Notes under the pieces: generated by a model | What the model saw: only the letters and a program-made list of their open reading frames with translations | The model's database searches: none | Told to the model about the DNA's origin: nothing | Program-made: the position numbers and the translations under genes | Assembly: GCA_015039315.1 (NCBI GenBank) | Contig: WIDE01000046.1 | Span: 4,982-68,981, forward strand | Source: Clavulina sp. PMI_390 | Taxonomy: Eukaryota > Basidiomycota > Agaricomycetes > Cantharellales > Hydnaceae | DNA length: 64,000 nucleotides | Direction of reading: 5' to 3' | Part shown: positions 46,063 through 57,666 of the stretch, in pieces | How positions within the stretch are numbered: the first letter of the stretch is position 1 | Layout: each line of letters opens with the position of its first letter

Positions 46063-46661
46063 TCACTCCTCAGCAGCCTTAGATTTCCGCTCTGCGAGCA
46101 TTGCGCCAAGGCGAAGAGCGGTCTCCTCCCAGGCATCAAGGTCTAGGTCTTTTTCAGGTCGAACCCCGAAGGCTTCAGCAAATAAATGGCGATGAACTTG
46201 GACTGGCCGCAGATTTCGGGAATCATGGTTGTACAATGGTACTTCGGCCTATGAAAAGTGATGACTGAATGGTTTGTCCATGAGAGTTGCTGTATGATTA
46301 CTAACCTCGCTTTGTTTGATATGAGCGAAAACTACTATAATGCTTGCGAAATCTCGAAGAAATGGCTGCGATATTGTGGGGTCGACACAAACGCTGATGT
46401 CTATCCAGATAGCATGGGTGTTTGAGGCGAGCAACAAGACTTGTGTTTCTTCCTCGTACATCAGGACCCTATATCACGGTTGGTGCCAGAAATCCCAGGA
46501 ATCATGGCCATAGTTTATCATCGGTATGGATAGACACAAAGCAGATTTCCCGCTAACCTGCCTGCAAGACGAACACTTCGGCCAACCACAGCGTTTGAGA
46601 GATTGGCAATCGGCATGACGAGTGGGGATTCAAGGGCCGGCTTAGCAGAGTTATACGACAT
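46063..46661 (-). CDS. Small OB-fold-like protein (Ten1-like?)
   Basis: Three minus-strand exons, from the start at 46661 (MSYNSAKPALESPLVMPIAN) to TGA at 46063, encode about 150 residues. The pattern VGRSVRLAGRVLMYEEETQV, LLLASNTHAIWIDISVCVDP, FASIIVVFAHIKQSE resembles the beta-strand succession of a small single OB-fold such as Rpa3 or Ten1. A helical C-terminus follows (LDAWEETALRLGAMLAERKS). The splice joins are AG/G at GRVLM and GAG/GCC at QSEAEV, both in frame with good GT-AG borders. Assignment to the telomeric CST subunit Ten1 is a guess from size and strand pattern; an unrelated small protein is possible. Confidence 0.5.
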
Positions 46662-47016
46662 GATAGCCGAATAGGTTTTTGCTCGAAACAGACAATCCTG
46701 GCAACGCTGAAGGTTGCAGAAAGGCGATTGACGACTCGTCCAATTAGAACAACAACAAGAAGTCAACAACTATCAACGGAGGGATGCTAATGAAGTTGGG
46801 AAGCTATCGAACTAGGGGACAATAAAGATAGCACGGGCAACGGGTAACATGTCAAACGAGTACAGGGGGTAGCAAAACTAATACAGTAGAGGAATGTAAT
46901 GGATAATAGATAACGGTTCACACGATCTGAACACGAAGAATGATACAAAGCAAAAGAATCCACAGAAGTGGAAAAGAGCAATAGGAGGGGGGGAGGAGGG
47001 AGATAGTACAATGGTC
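46662..47016. other. Promoter region of the OB-fold-like gene
   Basis: 355 bp between two minus-strand genes. On the minus strand the first part (46975-47005) is a strong C/T tract. No gene recognised. Confidence 0.4.
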
Positions 47017-50000
47017 TTATGTTCCCCTCCGACGAGCACGCGATGAAGTAGATGCGGAGAGTTTCGGAGATGACTGCTTCCGTTGTTGTTGTTGGCGGGT
47101 CGTGGATCGTGTTGAGAGCGAGGAGCTCACATCCGACCCAGCGCTCGAGGCGTGAGCCTTCCGTCGAGAGGTAGGTGCAGGATCGGTGGGGGACAGCGAA
47201 GGTTCAGGTTCTTCTTCGGCCTTGCGTTTGGATGTTATAGGAGGAGAGGATAGAGAAGAGTCGCTGAGAGTGTCCGTTGGTGGTTCTGGTTTGGGAGCGA
47301 CGCTCCGAGTTGTTTTTGTGGATGGCTTTGGTCGAGATCCAGAAGGTGTCGGGATAGAAGGTTCTATCTCCTGCATAGGAGAAGCTGTCGGGACACGATT
47401 TGTCATATTCTTAGGGGTGCCAGTGGGTGGTTGCTGTGGGGTGGCGCTTGGGGTCGCTGGTGTTTGGCGTTTTCGAAATTCCGCATCTCGTTTCTGCACC
47501 TCGTCCATCAGCTCCGGGTGTCTTGCAATCATCTGTTGCGCAATGGACTTCATGTAGGCTGACGGCAGAAAATGAGGAACGATGTGAACAAGACCAAGCA
47601 CAACAACTCACACATTGGGCCCATGTCAGGGTTGGTAATTTTGATCATCGGGATCATATCAGCATCACTCCATCCTTCTCCGAGCTAAGGGTCAAAGCGT
47701 TAGCGAGAATAAGCGATTATGACAAAGAGTGAACCCACATCGAGACACGGGATGACTAATGATGGAACTCCAAAGTGGCTGACAGGATCTTTCGGGAAGA
47801 GAATACCATTGAACTCTTGACATTCCTCTTCATTGTTTTGTTCCACGGCTGTTGACGTCGCAGAACCATCTGTGAAGCTTGGAGACGCCCTACTCGAAGA
47901 TGACGTCGTGGGTCGTCCTTGACCGTTTGCGGCCCCAATCATACTGCGAACCTGCGTGACCGGGAGAGTCTTCAGGTAGTTAGTGTTAGTGAACGCCATG
48001 TGGCTAAAGAGCCAATCCCCATTTTCGACAGGTTCGGTGTTGAAGGCGACCTCCAGTGGGCCGGAGAGAATGACAATGTACCCAGATTCGTATTTGTACA
48101 TCCAGGTGGCTTCCATATTGATTTTAAGCTGGCCATCGGCGCGATCCTCTGTTGGAGATCGAACAGTGATCTCCAGTGATTGGACACCAGCATTGAATGT
48201 GCGATGGAAAAATCGACCCATCATACCAAGATCCATGCCTAAGAATATAGCTAAGTGCAATGTTCCTACCTCAGAAGAAAGTGCCTACATACAGAATGTG
48301 CGAGAGTGGTTTTCAGTTGTTGACCATAAAATCATTTCGAATGTTGCTGTTGGCTGTAGGAAAGCATGGGCGAAACTAACCCAAGTCTTGGCAGTAGTCT
48401 GAGAATATTGAGATCAGCCTCTATGTAAATTTTGTTTCCATCGAACAGGTGCGAATAACCAACCTCGATCTTCTGCATCTTCGATACCGCGGTGCAGAAA
48501 TCCAGCACCCGTTTCATGCCCAGAGAAAAGCTGTCGGCGGATCTGGGGGACGGAACTCTGTTGGAAAATAATTAGCAATTGCTTCAAGACATCAGACATC
48601 CACGCACTTGAGTTCGTTTTGAGTGAAAGCGGTCTGAGAAGACGTGGAGCTATTCAGCGCAGCGGGCCCATTCGCGACTGGCGGGGGAGGAGGTGCGAGA
48701 TCCATTGGACCAGAGCCATTATGTGAGGAATGAGAGATATGTGAAACCGCCGGGCTATGCGAAGGATTAAGCTCCATAGGAGCAACAGTGGATGCAGGCC
48801 GTGAGTGAGGAGGTTGTGAGGAGGAGAGGGTATTAGAGTGCGCAGGTGACGAAGCTAGTTGTGACGCAGGAATCTGAGGAGTTTGACTTGGAGGAGGGGG
48901 ATGGAAGGAGGGGTGAATCTGTGCAGTAGGTAGAGTGGGGGCCGAGGCATTGCGTAGCAGGCTTGGCGGAGCAGATGCAGGCGGTGGCGGTGGAGGGACA
49001 ACACCAGGTAATCCAGGCGCAGAAGGAAATTGCGCGCGTCCGAGACCAGCATGATTCTGTCGCTGCATCAGCATTTGCTGCTGGCGGAAGGCCGCGCCGT
49101 GAGGATGATTGATATGGGAAGGAGGGATGAGAGCGGGAGGGGGGTGAGTTCCAGGAGCAGGTTGGAGCTGGACCGCCTGGGGTTGCGGGGGTACCGACTG
49201 TGTCCGCGAGTTCTGCATCTGTATCATCACCGAATCGCGATAGTCGACTAGGGGCGGAGGACCTGACCCAGGAGTGTTGTTGGCGCTGCGAGAAGGTGAT
49301 TGATGTGCGGAGGTGTCTGTGCTTTGCTGAAGCGGTGGCCGTACGGCAGGGGTCCCGACAGCAAATGGTTGCCCAGGAAGAGGCGATTGGGATAGCCGAG
49401 TGCCATTGACCCCAGCATATCTAGGGACACCTGGTGGAAAGGCAGGTAGAGACATTTGGAACGCATCATTGTCCCCAAGTGGATTGCCCGGTTGATTCTG
49501 TGTGGGCTGCGGTATTGTGGCCTGAGGCGCGGTTGGATTCATAGCAGAGTTCATTTGAGCTAATGAAGAAAAGAAAGTACGTTAGCTCTCGAAAAGGCGT
49601 GCCGAGGAACGCAGCAAGCATGATTCACCATGATTCATCTGATGAGCTGCGTTATTCCGAAACACGAATGCTGCAGCTGCGGCCGGAACCGGTCCAGGCT
49701 GCATCGGGCGGCCATTCTGAAAGGAGGGATTGTTCTGTAAACCCTGCTGGAGCCCAGGTATCGCCATCCCCGACGGACCAGGGACTCCGGGAGTGCCGGG
49801 GTTGTGCTCTCCATGAAGCCCCATTGGCCAACCCGGTTGGGAAGGAAAGCCGGGAGCTCCGGGTTGCATACGTATCCCAGGGTTATTGGCAGCTGCGAAT
49901 GCGAGCTGCTGCTGGGGGTTAATGCTGGCCATCGGGGTGGGCGCTTTGGCTCGCTGGTCCTGCTGGAACTGCTGCCGGAGGGCCTGCATGTGCTGAAGGT

Positions 50001-50257
50001 CTGCACTCTGAGAGGCGAGTTGCTCGCTGGGAAGGGATGAACCTGCATGAACGGGTCCTTGTAACATGTTGTTAAAACTGTGTTGTGGGTTCACGCGTTG
50101 CCCTGAGTAGACGATGTCTTCAGGGCGGTATGCTGCTCGTGGAGGAACGACATTGCCCTACACAAAGAGGCAATTTTCTGAGCTTGAATTCGTGTGGGAT
50201 CACTATATGTGCCATACTTACGTTGATGGGATAGGTTGGAAGGCTAGGATTCGCCAT
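47017..50257 (-). CDS. Gln/Pro-rich regulator, LIM-binding-like
   Basis: Large multi-exon minus-strand gene. The product starts MANPSLPTYPIN, joined to GNVVPPRAAYRPEDIVYSGQ. About 450 residues of Gln/Pro/Met-rich, disordered sequence follow (QHMQALRQQFQQDQRAKAP, NPQQQLAFAAANNPGIRMQP, long Pro runs). The folded middle contains SLGMKRVLDFCTAVSKMQKI, then MMGRFFHRTFNAGVQSLEIT, ATWMYKYESGYIVILSGPLE and NGDWLFSHMAFTNTNYLKTL. A wrap of a helical RYFRxxF-type start, a beta sheet around W-x-Y-x-YESG and a terminal conserved turn resembles the LIM-domain-binding domain of LDB1/PtaB, a dimerising transcription cofactor. The C-terminal part (MKSIAQQMIARHPELMDEVQ, then basic Ser/Pro-rich sequence) ends ARRRGT. 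The LIM-binding assignment is moderate; a generic Q-rich transcription cofactor is the fallback. Confidence 0.6.
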
Positions 50258-50981
50258 GGTGTGCGAGGTAAGCAGGGGAGCAGCAAGGGCGCTACGTCAG
50301 GGTCACTGAGCGATAGGGAGTGGCTGCAAGAAGACAGTCCAGGTAGATGACACAGTTTCTTCAAGCCAAATCCGAGAGCAAGGAGGCAAGTAGAGTATAG
50401 ATCGTCGTCATCCACTTGCGAGATACAGGTCTGGGAGACTGCCCGTCACAACGGGCCACCGTAGAAAGAGGGGGTAAAGAGCCCGAAATTTGTGAGAGCT
50501 AGCCAAGAGCTGACGTTGACTATCCTCTTGTAGACAGTAGGCACTTTTAAGACAGGAACAAGATGACTTCGCCACCTGTGGAGGGGTGTTCCTTAAATGT
50601 CACAGGACGTGACAAACAACCAGTCACTCCCCGGATGATACCGTGGGATCTTCCGATTGGTGTATTTCGACTTCTTCACCAACATGAAAGGCTTAACCTT
50701 GGAAGAACTGGATTAATTAAATATAATACAGAGATTGCCTACGAGAAAGGTCCATAGACGTGAACTTCCGCGTCGCATAAACTTAATCATCCGCCTTTCC
50801 CACACGAAGTCGACCATTGACCGAGGTGCCGTGCACGTTAATCCAAAAACAGTTTTCTGAAATGCGCCAATCACATACGCTTCAGTCGAGCCTCCTCATG
50901 CGGATCCTAGGAGAACAGGCGTGAGAACGGTTATACTGTTTTGATAGACGAGGAGGCACCGTACTCGTCGCGACCATCTAG
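50258..50981. other. Intergenic, no gene seen
   Basis: Upstream region of the LIM-binding-like gene and downstream region of RNase kappa. The 64-codon frame at 50563-50757 has no supporting features. Confidence 0.45.
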
Positions 50982-51649
50982 TCATAGTCGGATTTCCCCT
51001 CTTGGCCTCCTTGAGTGTATGGAAAGCTGTAATAGAATCTTTAGTGAGTATATGGGGTAGGTTTATTGTTCAGCAACAATAAGTACCTGGCATCCACAAA
51101 ACCCAACAAAGATGGCGTACACGATGGCCGCGGAGTAGCACAGCTAGGAGAGGTGACCAGTTAGTCCAGAAGATCATCTCAGTAAAACGTGGCCATTTAT
51201 CTCACTTTAGCAACAGCATGACCATCGTGAGGACTCTCAACACTGCCCATTAGAGCTTGAACCTGGTGCCGAACATTGGTTTGCTAAGATGATAGTTCGT
51301 ATCAGACTGATAGACGTACGTTGTGGTCGAAGCCCCAGCCAAGCTATAGCCAGCAAAACCAGCCATTGAAATGACACAAATCCACGGCGAAGGAGCAGGT
51401 GGAGGGGCACGATTCCGAGCAGGTGAAACAGAATCAGCCGCTGCGCGTGCCGCATCGAACGTGAGATAATGCTCAGGCATTGAAACTTACGACTATAGTA
51501 ACGAGAGGTCAGCCAGAGGTACAAGAGTGAGGTAGAGAGCAACCCCAGCTCAGAATGCCTCAAGCGCAAAACGTACATGATAAGATCACAACTCCAAACA
51601 GGGATATCCCTGTGCACATTCCAGCCGGGACAGGTTCTACCATTGCCAT
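50982..51649 (-). CDS. Ribonuclease kappa (RNase K)
   Basis: Small two-helix membrane protein of the RNase kappa family, associated with V-ATPase in animals. Exons on the minus strand: 51649-51577 (MAMVEPVPAGMCTGISLFGV, then VILS), a 2-nt microexon 51491-51492, 51343-51320 (LGWGFDHN), 51262-51206 (VQALMGSVESPHDGHAVAK), 51143-51087 (LCYSAAIVYAIFVGFCGCQ) and 51026-50982 (LSIHSRRPRGEIRL). The protein is about 85 residues. Family hallmarks are the first helix ending VVILSFLGWGF, the ALMGSVESP loop and the second helix CYSAAIVYAIFVGFCGCQ. The remaining exon lengths are 24, 57, 57 and 45 nt, all in phase 0. Joining the first exon directly to LGWGF shifts the frame by two bases; the dinucleotide TC between a TATAG acceptor and a perfect GTAAGT donor repairs it and supplies the expected hydrophobic residue. 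Confidence 0.8.
51491..51492 (-). other. Candidate 2-nt microexon in RNase kappa
   Basis: On the minus strand the sequence reads ...CTGACCTCTCGTTACTATAG, TC, GTAAGTTTC.... The upstream intron would be 84 nt (51493-51576) and the downstream intron 147 nt (51344-51490). Without these two bases the frame to the strongly conserved LGWGFDHN/VQALMGSVES exons is lost. A two-base deletion in the assembly is the main alternative. Confidence 0.5.
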
Positions 51650-51786
51650 TTTGGTATCTAAGGAAGGACTTCAAGGAGGACCGTGGAGAGGAGGTGACGT
51701 TGTTTGGTCGTTGCGTATCTTGTTTGACAGCGCGTCTCCGAAGTCCTCGAGTTTTCTCTGAGCTTGGCGCAGGCCCTATCAGCAGC
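51650..51786. promoter_or_regulatory. Bidirectional promoter RNase K/IMP3
   Basis: 137 bp between divergent start codons (51649, - and 51787, +). No TATA box recognised. Confidence 0.5.
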
Positions 51787-52689
51787 ATGCGTGAACTAAA
51801 ATTTCATGAGAAAAAGCTTCTTAAGAAGGTCGACTTCCTAAATGTATGCCAGAATCACCCTATCCAGCTTGCTATCAAACTTTGTATTGATTGGCTCTTC
51901 AGTGGAAGCAAGATGGGAATCATCGAGAGATCAAAGTCATGAGACGGTATCACATCCAGGACCGCGAGGACTATCGCAAGTAAGTTGGCGGCTGCCTAGC
52001 TTGCTTCAAATGACCTAACATTCTTCTGTTACAGGTACAATCGTCTGTGCGGGTCGATGAGATCTCTAGCACATCGCATATCGCTGCTTCCCGCACAAGA
52101 CCCTTTCCGAGCGAAAATGGAAGGTCAAATACTGTCGAAGCTATACGATATGGGTGTCTTGAATCTTGAATCCAAGCTTTCTGATGTGGAGAACAAATTG
52201 ACGGTGGCTGCATTCTGCCGTCGGCGGTTGGGTGTGGTCATGACGAGGCTGAAGATGGCAGAAACTGTTGGTTCTGTATGTGACGCATCCTTTATATTAT
52301 CTCTCCACAGCGCTACGCTCACTCATCTCTATCCCTCGCATCTATGAATCGCGCAGGCTGTCAAATTCATCGAACAAGGACACGTCCGCGTTGGACCTGA
52401 TACGATCACTGATCCTGCATACCTTGTCACAAGGTGAGTTGGCGCCGTAGCTATCTTGTACGCTCGAATGAACTTCATGACTCTTCCTTTCCCTTTGCTC
52501 ATTAGACATATGGAGGACTTCGTGACTTGGGTGGATACATCCAAACTGAAGAGGACGATCATGAAGTACAACGACGAGGTAAGATATCCTATGCCACCTC
52601 CGTATCCTCGCCCTTCTAGTGCGGATTACTTCTGGTGTCACCGTGCTGAATGTTTGTGTCTGTAGCTCGACGATTTCGACTTGTTATAA
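51787..52689 (+). CDS. IMP3: U3 snoRNP protein Imp3
   Basis: Component of the U3 small nucleolar ribonucleoprotein and 90S pre-ribosome, needed for early 18S rRNA cleavages. Exons by frame give [99 protein letters not shown], then the S4-like RNA-binding part [20 protein letters not shown] and [20 protein letters not shown]. The end is [17 protein letters not shown], the near-invariant Imp3 C-terminus. About 185 residues with about five introns; complete. Start and stop agree with the family length. Confidence 0.95.
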
Positions 52690-53105
52690 GCATTGCACTC
52701 CGACTACAGACGACCTCTCACCATCGCTCTCCAATAATACTGTTTCTGTGTTCCTCATTCCCCACCGTGGCCTTCAGTATCTTATCGCCTACCTCTCCAC
52801 ACCCTTGGTTCTCAAACCACCGCTGGTGCTCACAAGAAGAATAGACCACTGGGGCCAACATTGCTGAGTTGGGCTACCATCACCCCTGATAGTGCTTTCC
52901 GAAACCCGCAATCAAGGGTGTCCAATGCTGCTTGACTGGATCCGCGATGGAGATGGAGGATTGTCACAGGAGTAGATTGTGATGTGATATACTGTTGTAC
53001 AACATGATAATAAACAAGCGGAGACGTTTGCTCTATCCGCAATGTTCAAAATCGCTAATCTGATACACTTCTTGTGATTTGCTCTGAGGACGAATGTACG
53101 CCACC

Positions 53106-54186
53106 TTATACACCTTCAAACACCACATCCTCGACATTGATATCTACCATAATGCAACAATCCCAATTTGGTGAGATAAATGGCCAAGTGGAGGATTCAA
53201 CACAATTCAAACTTACATCCAACCAGGCTTTCTGCCACGACGATGATCCGATAACACGCCCCTAAACGGAAAGATCAGGATTAGGAGAGTCATTATGACA
53301 CAATCACGGCCATGAACTTACTGGGCCCAATCTGCCGAATCGCGGGGTTCACATAAAGAAATGCGTAGTCGTGGACAGAGATTGGCACCATTGCTGCATC
53401 AGTCGCCTTCAAATGAGCCCAGACGACCTTGTCCTTTCCCTTGACGTGCCCACGCTTCCACGGAGGCAAGGGCTCGGCTGACGCTAGACGACACGGATTC
53501 GTGCCGTCCACTCGCGGTTCGGCTGAGCCATCAGCTGTGATGGTCCACATCGCGCTCCTAGATTGGGGAGTGGGAGAAGGCTCAGCGCTGCGGACTGCAC
53601 CCTCCTGGATGATCACGTCGATTGGGGCATCCTGGTCTGTGCCGGCAGCGGAGCCACTCGACAAAAGGTCCAGGAGTCGAGTATCTTCCGGGAGTTGATT
53701 CAAGGACTCTGAGGGGAAGTGTAGCTGTTCAGTGGCAGTAGAGTCAAATCCCTCGAGCCGCGCAATGGTTCGCTTCAGAGTGCCGATAGTTCTAGGAGGA
53801 GGAATGTCGTCGTGCTGAAGCCGACCAACACGATTGCGATACTTTCCGTCCCCGCCAGCTACGCCAAACGCTTGGTGAGAAGGGATAGGGGCATAATTCT
53901 GAAATAGCCTATAGTAGACTTGTTCCAGCAACAATGAGTTAGCTTCGATCGGTGTGAAAAACGCAAGAGGACTACGCGCTCACAATAATAGATGTGCGCT
54001 TCTCCGTCTTTTGCCACCACAACTGAGGACGAGCTCGCGCCCTGAGACGGTGCTACATTATCGATGCTACTATAAGGAGTGTAGTCTGGCGGTGGGAGCT
54101 CTGATAACCCAATTGGTGCAATCCATCCATTGGTTCACTGGGACGCGTGGTTGGCTGGGCGTTGGCTTACTTTCGGGGTCGGACAT
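53106..54186 (-). CDS. Hypothetical cytosolic protein, family unclear
   Basis: Minus-strand exons inferred by frame: MSDPE(K), then LPPPDYTPYSSIDNVAPSQG with SSSSVVVAKDGEAHIYY, then a large exon (to 53323) with LFQNYAPIPSHQAFGVAGGD, GRLQHDDIPPPRTIGTLKRT and IARLEGFDSTATEQLHF. WKRGHVKGKDKVVWAHLKAT and HDYAFLYVNPAIRQIGP follow, then RACYRIIVVAESLVG, and a last exon INVEDVVFEGV with stop at 53106. The segment (S/D)IPPPRTxxTLKRxIAxxE recurs, as I remember it, in many Rhizoctonia hypothetical proteins; its function is unknown to me. No signal peptide. The two 3' introns and the exact start are less certain than the central exon. Confidence 0.55.
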
Positions 54187-54953
54187 GGCTATTAGGAGGA
54201 GATTTATTCACCTAGAGGCGCATCCTGGACATCTTTAACAAGCTGGTGACCCATGCCAGCTCATATAGCGAACTTTTATTTGCACACAGCATCCGGCATA
54301 TTGGACGAATGAAACAGTACAGCTTTTGATCGATTCCTCTCACTTGGAGACAGTCGTGGTGATCGCCTTCATCATCATGAGGCATTTCTCGAATCGAATG
54401 TCGGCTGGTTCGCTTGAGTTCTTACGTCTCGTCATCTCAGTCAGACGTGCGTAGAGCTAAGCGGTCGCCGCCAGTGACAATATGCAAACACGTATGACAA
54501 GGAGTATAGTAGCAACCTTCAGGTTTGCGCACTCTGTACGTTAGTCGCTTAGGAATAAAGGATAAAGTAGGAGGGTTTCTAAATCCAATCAGTAGCCGGA
54601 GTTGGCGGACGGACTTGGCTGGCCGTCTGTTGATTGTGGTAACTTGAGCGCCAAGCCAGAATCACAATGTTTTTGGGGCCGGTCACGTTGTCCACGCGAT
54701 ATCCTGATCTGCCCCCACAAGGCTTCTCTCACACCTTGCGCATTCTCACTCAAGGGGTGCATAGACGTAAAATATCAGCGCATCCTCGGGAACGCATCAC
54801 AGAATTTGAAACTGCCTTCGCCCATTATAAGCTCCTTAATGATGTCGTGCAGCCAGGTCTCCCTCGTCACCACCCCTGCCCCTCACGCGCCATAGTAGCA
54901 CTAGCTGTCCTAGCTTCTGTCGAATTTGCGCCTAGGCAAATATCTTAGTAGTG
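54187..54953. other. Divergent intergenic region
   Basis: 0.77 kb between the hypothetical gene (-) and the GMC oxidoreductase gene (+). Frames here have no recognisable content. Confidence 0.45.
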
Positions 54954-57666
54954 ATGCTTGCACACGCTTTTCGTGCGGGCGCTTTGCTCGCGACGATCTC
55001 CTCGGTGATTGCTCGCAGTGTGGTGACAAACTCTGCATCGAACGTGTCGAACAAGACGTACGACTACATCGTCGTAGGTGGTGGGCTGGCTGGACTGACG
55101 GTACGTTCAAATCCTCCCTCATGTTTAGCTTCACCTTAGCTCTGAAGATGTTCGCTCACTCTCGGGCTCAATTGACGCATTCTCATTATTCTTCCTTTGC
55201 CCTCCTCGGTCCATCGACCCCCCGTTCCTTCGGATCTTCACTCTCCTCGACCTTTACTTGGCTTCCCAGGTAGCCAATCGCCTATCAGAAAACGCCGGGA
55301 CTACAGTACTTGTCATCGAGGCGGGGAACGATGACCGCACAGACCCACGCGTTTATGACATTTATCAGTACACTGTAGCCTTCTTCTCCTCATTGGACTG
55401 GTCATATCCTACTGACGCAGGAAAATCCATCCGCGCGTGCGTGCCCTCGTCTTGTGACATTCCTAAATTTTCAGCTGATATGTTATTTTCTTTACGTGTA
55501 GTGGCAAAACTCTTGGTGGCGGAACCTCTATCAACGGTGCTGCTTACACGCGTGGGACGAAGGAGCAGTACGATTCGTGGTCACAACTGCTGGACCCTGC
55601 AGACCAGAGCCTCGGATGGAACTGGGATGGCTTGTTCAGCTACATGAAGAAGGTAAGCTACTTCGATCCTCCCCCGCACATGCTATATCTCATTTATATA
55701 TGTCATCCATGTCATAGTCAGAGGGCTTCTCAGCGCCGAACAGCCAACAACAGGCTAAAGGCGCGAACTCGATCGCTTCTTACCATGGTACAACTGGACC
55801 TGTACAAGTGACATTCCCGTACGCTACTAGATTTGTTCAGCTCGCCTGGAAATGTCTGTTCACTAACTCAAATTCCCAGTGATCTGATGTATGGCGGCCC
55901 TCAGCAACCTGCATTTGCTCAGACAATGGTCAATATGGGACTGGTGAAATACAAGGACCTGAATGGCGGCACGCCAAATTGCGTATCATTTACTCCAAAC
56001 GTATGTGGTTGGCAGATTTTTCTCTATTTCTATTCGGCCAAACCACTCATTTCACATATTCACGAAATAGACTATCAATTGGCACGACAACGACCACCGC
56101 TCATCATCCGCGACTGCATATATCAACCCTGTTGAGAGTTCCAGGCCCAATTGGACAGTCTTGACGGGCCAACAGGTGACGAAAATCCTATTCTCGTCAA
56201 CTAGCAACTCTGCTGGATTGAAGGTGCGTGATACTGCTGCTTGGCAACAATTAATGGGGAGCTCATGATTGTCTGGCTATATAGGTCGCCACAGGTGTGC
56301 AGTTTGGGACAAGTTCCGGGGCGCGGTATATTGCCAATGCTCGTAAGGAGGTGATCGTTGCTGCAGGGGCCATCGGCGTAAGTCGCTACTCTTATGTTCC
56401 CCTCGCGGTCTGCTCCGTTGACAATTCCCCCGCTTGCCGCACCCATATCAAACATTACCACAATAGTCGCCTGCGCTTCTCCAACTCTCTGGTATTGGCT
56501 CACCCAGCCTGCTCTCAAAATATGGTATTCCTGTTGTCGTGAACCTACCACAGGTCGGCCTCAATCTCCAGGAGCAGACGATCGTCAGTATGGGTGCCGC
56601 TGGTACAAACTTCAACGCCGGTGGGAGCGGTCCTAGCGATGTCATTGCGTATCCAAATATCTATCAGGTGTGTTGGTTTCATGACCAACATCAATGGCGG
56701 CATTGGTGTCTGAATTTTTTTTCGCGGGGTTGAATAGCTGTTTGGGTCTGGCGCATCGTCTATCGTCTCGCATATCAAGAGCTCTATCTCTACGTGGGCG
56801 TCGCAGCAGTCGTCGTCGGCGATCTCTGCCTCCGCGCTGCAGACCATATATAACATCCAAGCGGGATTGATAATCAATAATAATGGTGAGCCGACTCGTT
56901 TTAGGTTCCCGTTTAAGTAAAGACTGACAAATATAACATATTTTCTCTCTTCCGACCCCGTTTTGTCCATCCCATTATAGCACCTGTGGCGGAGCTGTTC
57001 TTCGATAACGGATACCCTGACAAGATTGGCACCGATACATGGCAACTCCTTCCATTCTCCCGGGGCAACGTCAGCATCACAGTGCGTTCCGTCTATCCCT
57101 AGCAATCGTTCCCGTTCCTCAAGCTCATAATCACCCAAAATAGTCATCCAACCCCTTCACGAAGCCAAAGACGAACGTGAACTATTTCTCAGCAGACATC
57201 GACCTCACAATGCAAATACAGATCCAGCGCTTCACTCGTCAGGCATACCTTACATCTCCCCTCAAGTAAGCTCAAATCATCATTCAGATAGCATTGGATC
57301 AATCGCTTATCAATCTTCCTTCTGTCTTCTCACTTATCATCATTTAGGACCTACTCGAAGGGTGAGACCCATCCGGGATTCTCGACCGTCCCTGGTTCTA
57401 CCGCCTCGTCCTCATACGGGTCTACCTCTGCTTGGACTTCTTGGATCAAAGCACACTTCTCCCCTGTCTCGCATCCCATCGCTACCTGTGCCATGATGTC
57501 CAAGTCGCTCGGCGGCGTTGTTGACGGCAAGCTGCGTGTGTATGGAACAGCCAATGTACGCGTTGTGGATGCGAGCGTGATGCCGATGCAAGTCAGCGCG
57601 CATTTGAGCGCAACGCTCTACGGTATTGCGGAGAAAGCGGCAGATTTGATTAAGAGTGGGGTATGA
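54954..57666 (+). CDS. Secreted GMC oxidoreductase (AA3)
   Basis: FAD-dependent glucose-methanol-choline family enzyme, of the aryl-alcohol/glucose oxidase type, probably supplying H2O2 outside the cell. Signal peptide [20 protein letters not shown]. The FAD-binding [13 protein letters not shown] is spliced to [40 protein letters not shown] (GMC signature 1) and [18 protein letters not shown] follow, then [20 protein letters not shown] (signature 2, across an intron). The C-terminal half has [10 protein letters not shown], then the active-site His in [40 protein letters not shown] (second His) and [15 protein letters not shown] and stop. About 10 introns; roughly 600 residues; no lesion seen. 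The substrate cannot be told from sequence. The neighbouring F-box genes give no functional clue. Confidence 0.88.

Noticed and set aside
46135..46165. GGTTCGACC-like B box
   Set aside because: It lies inside the coding exon of the small OB-fold-like gene and has no A box.
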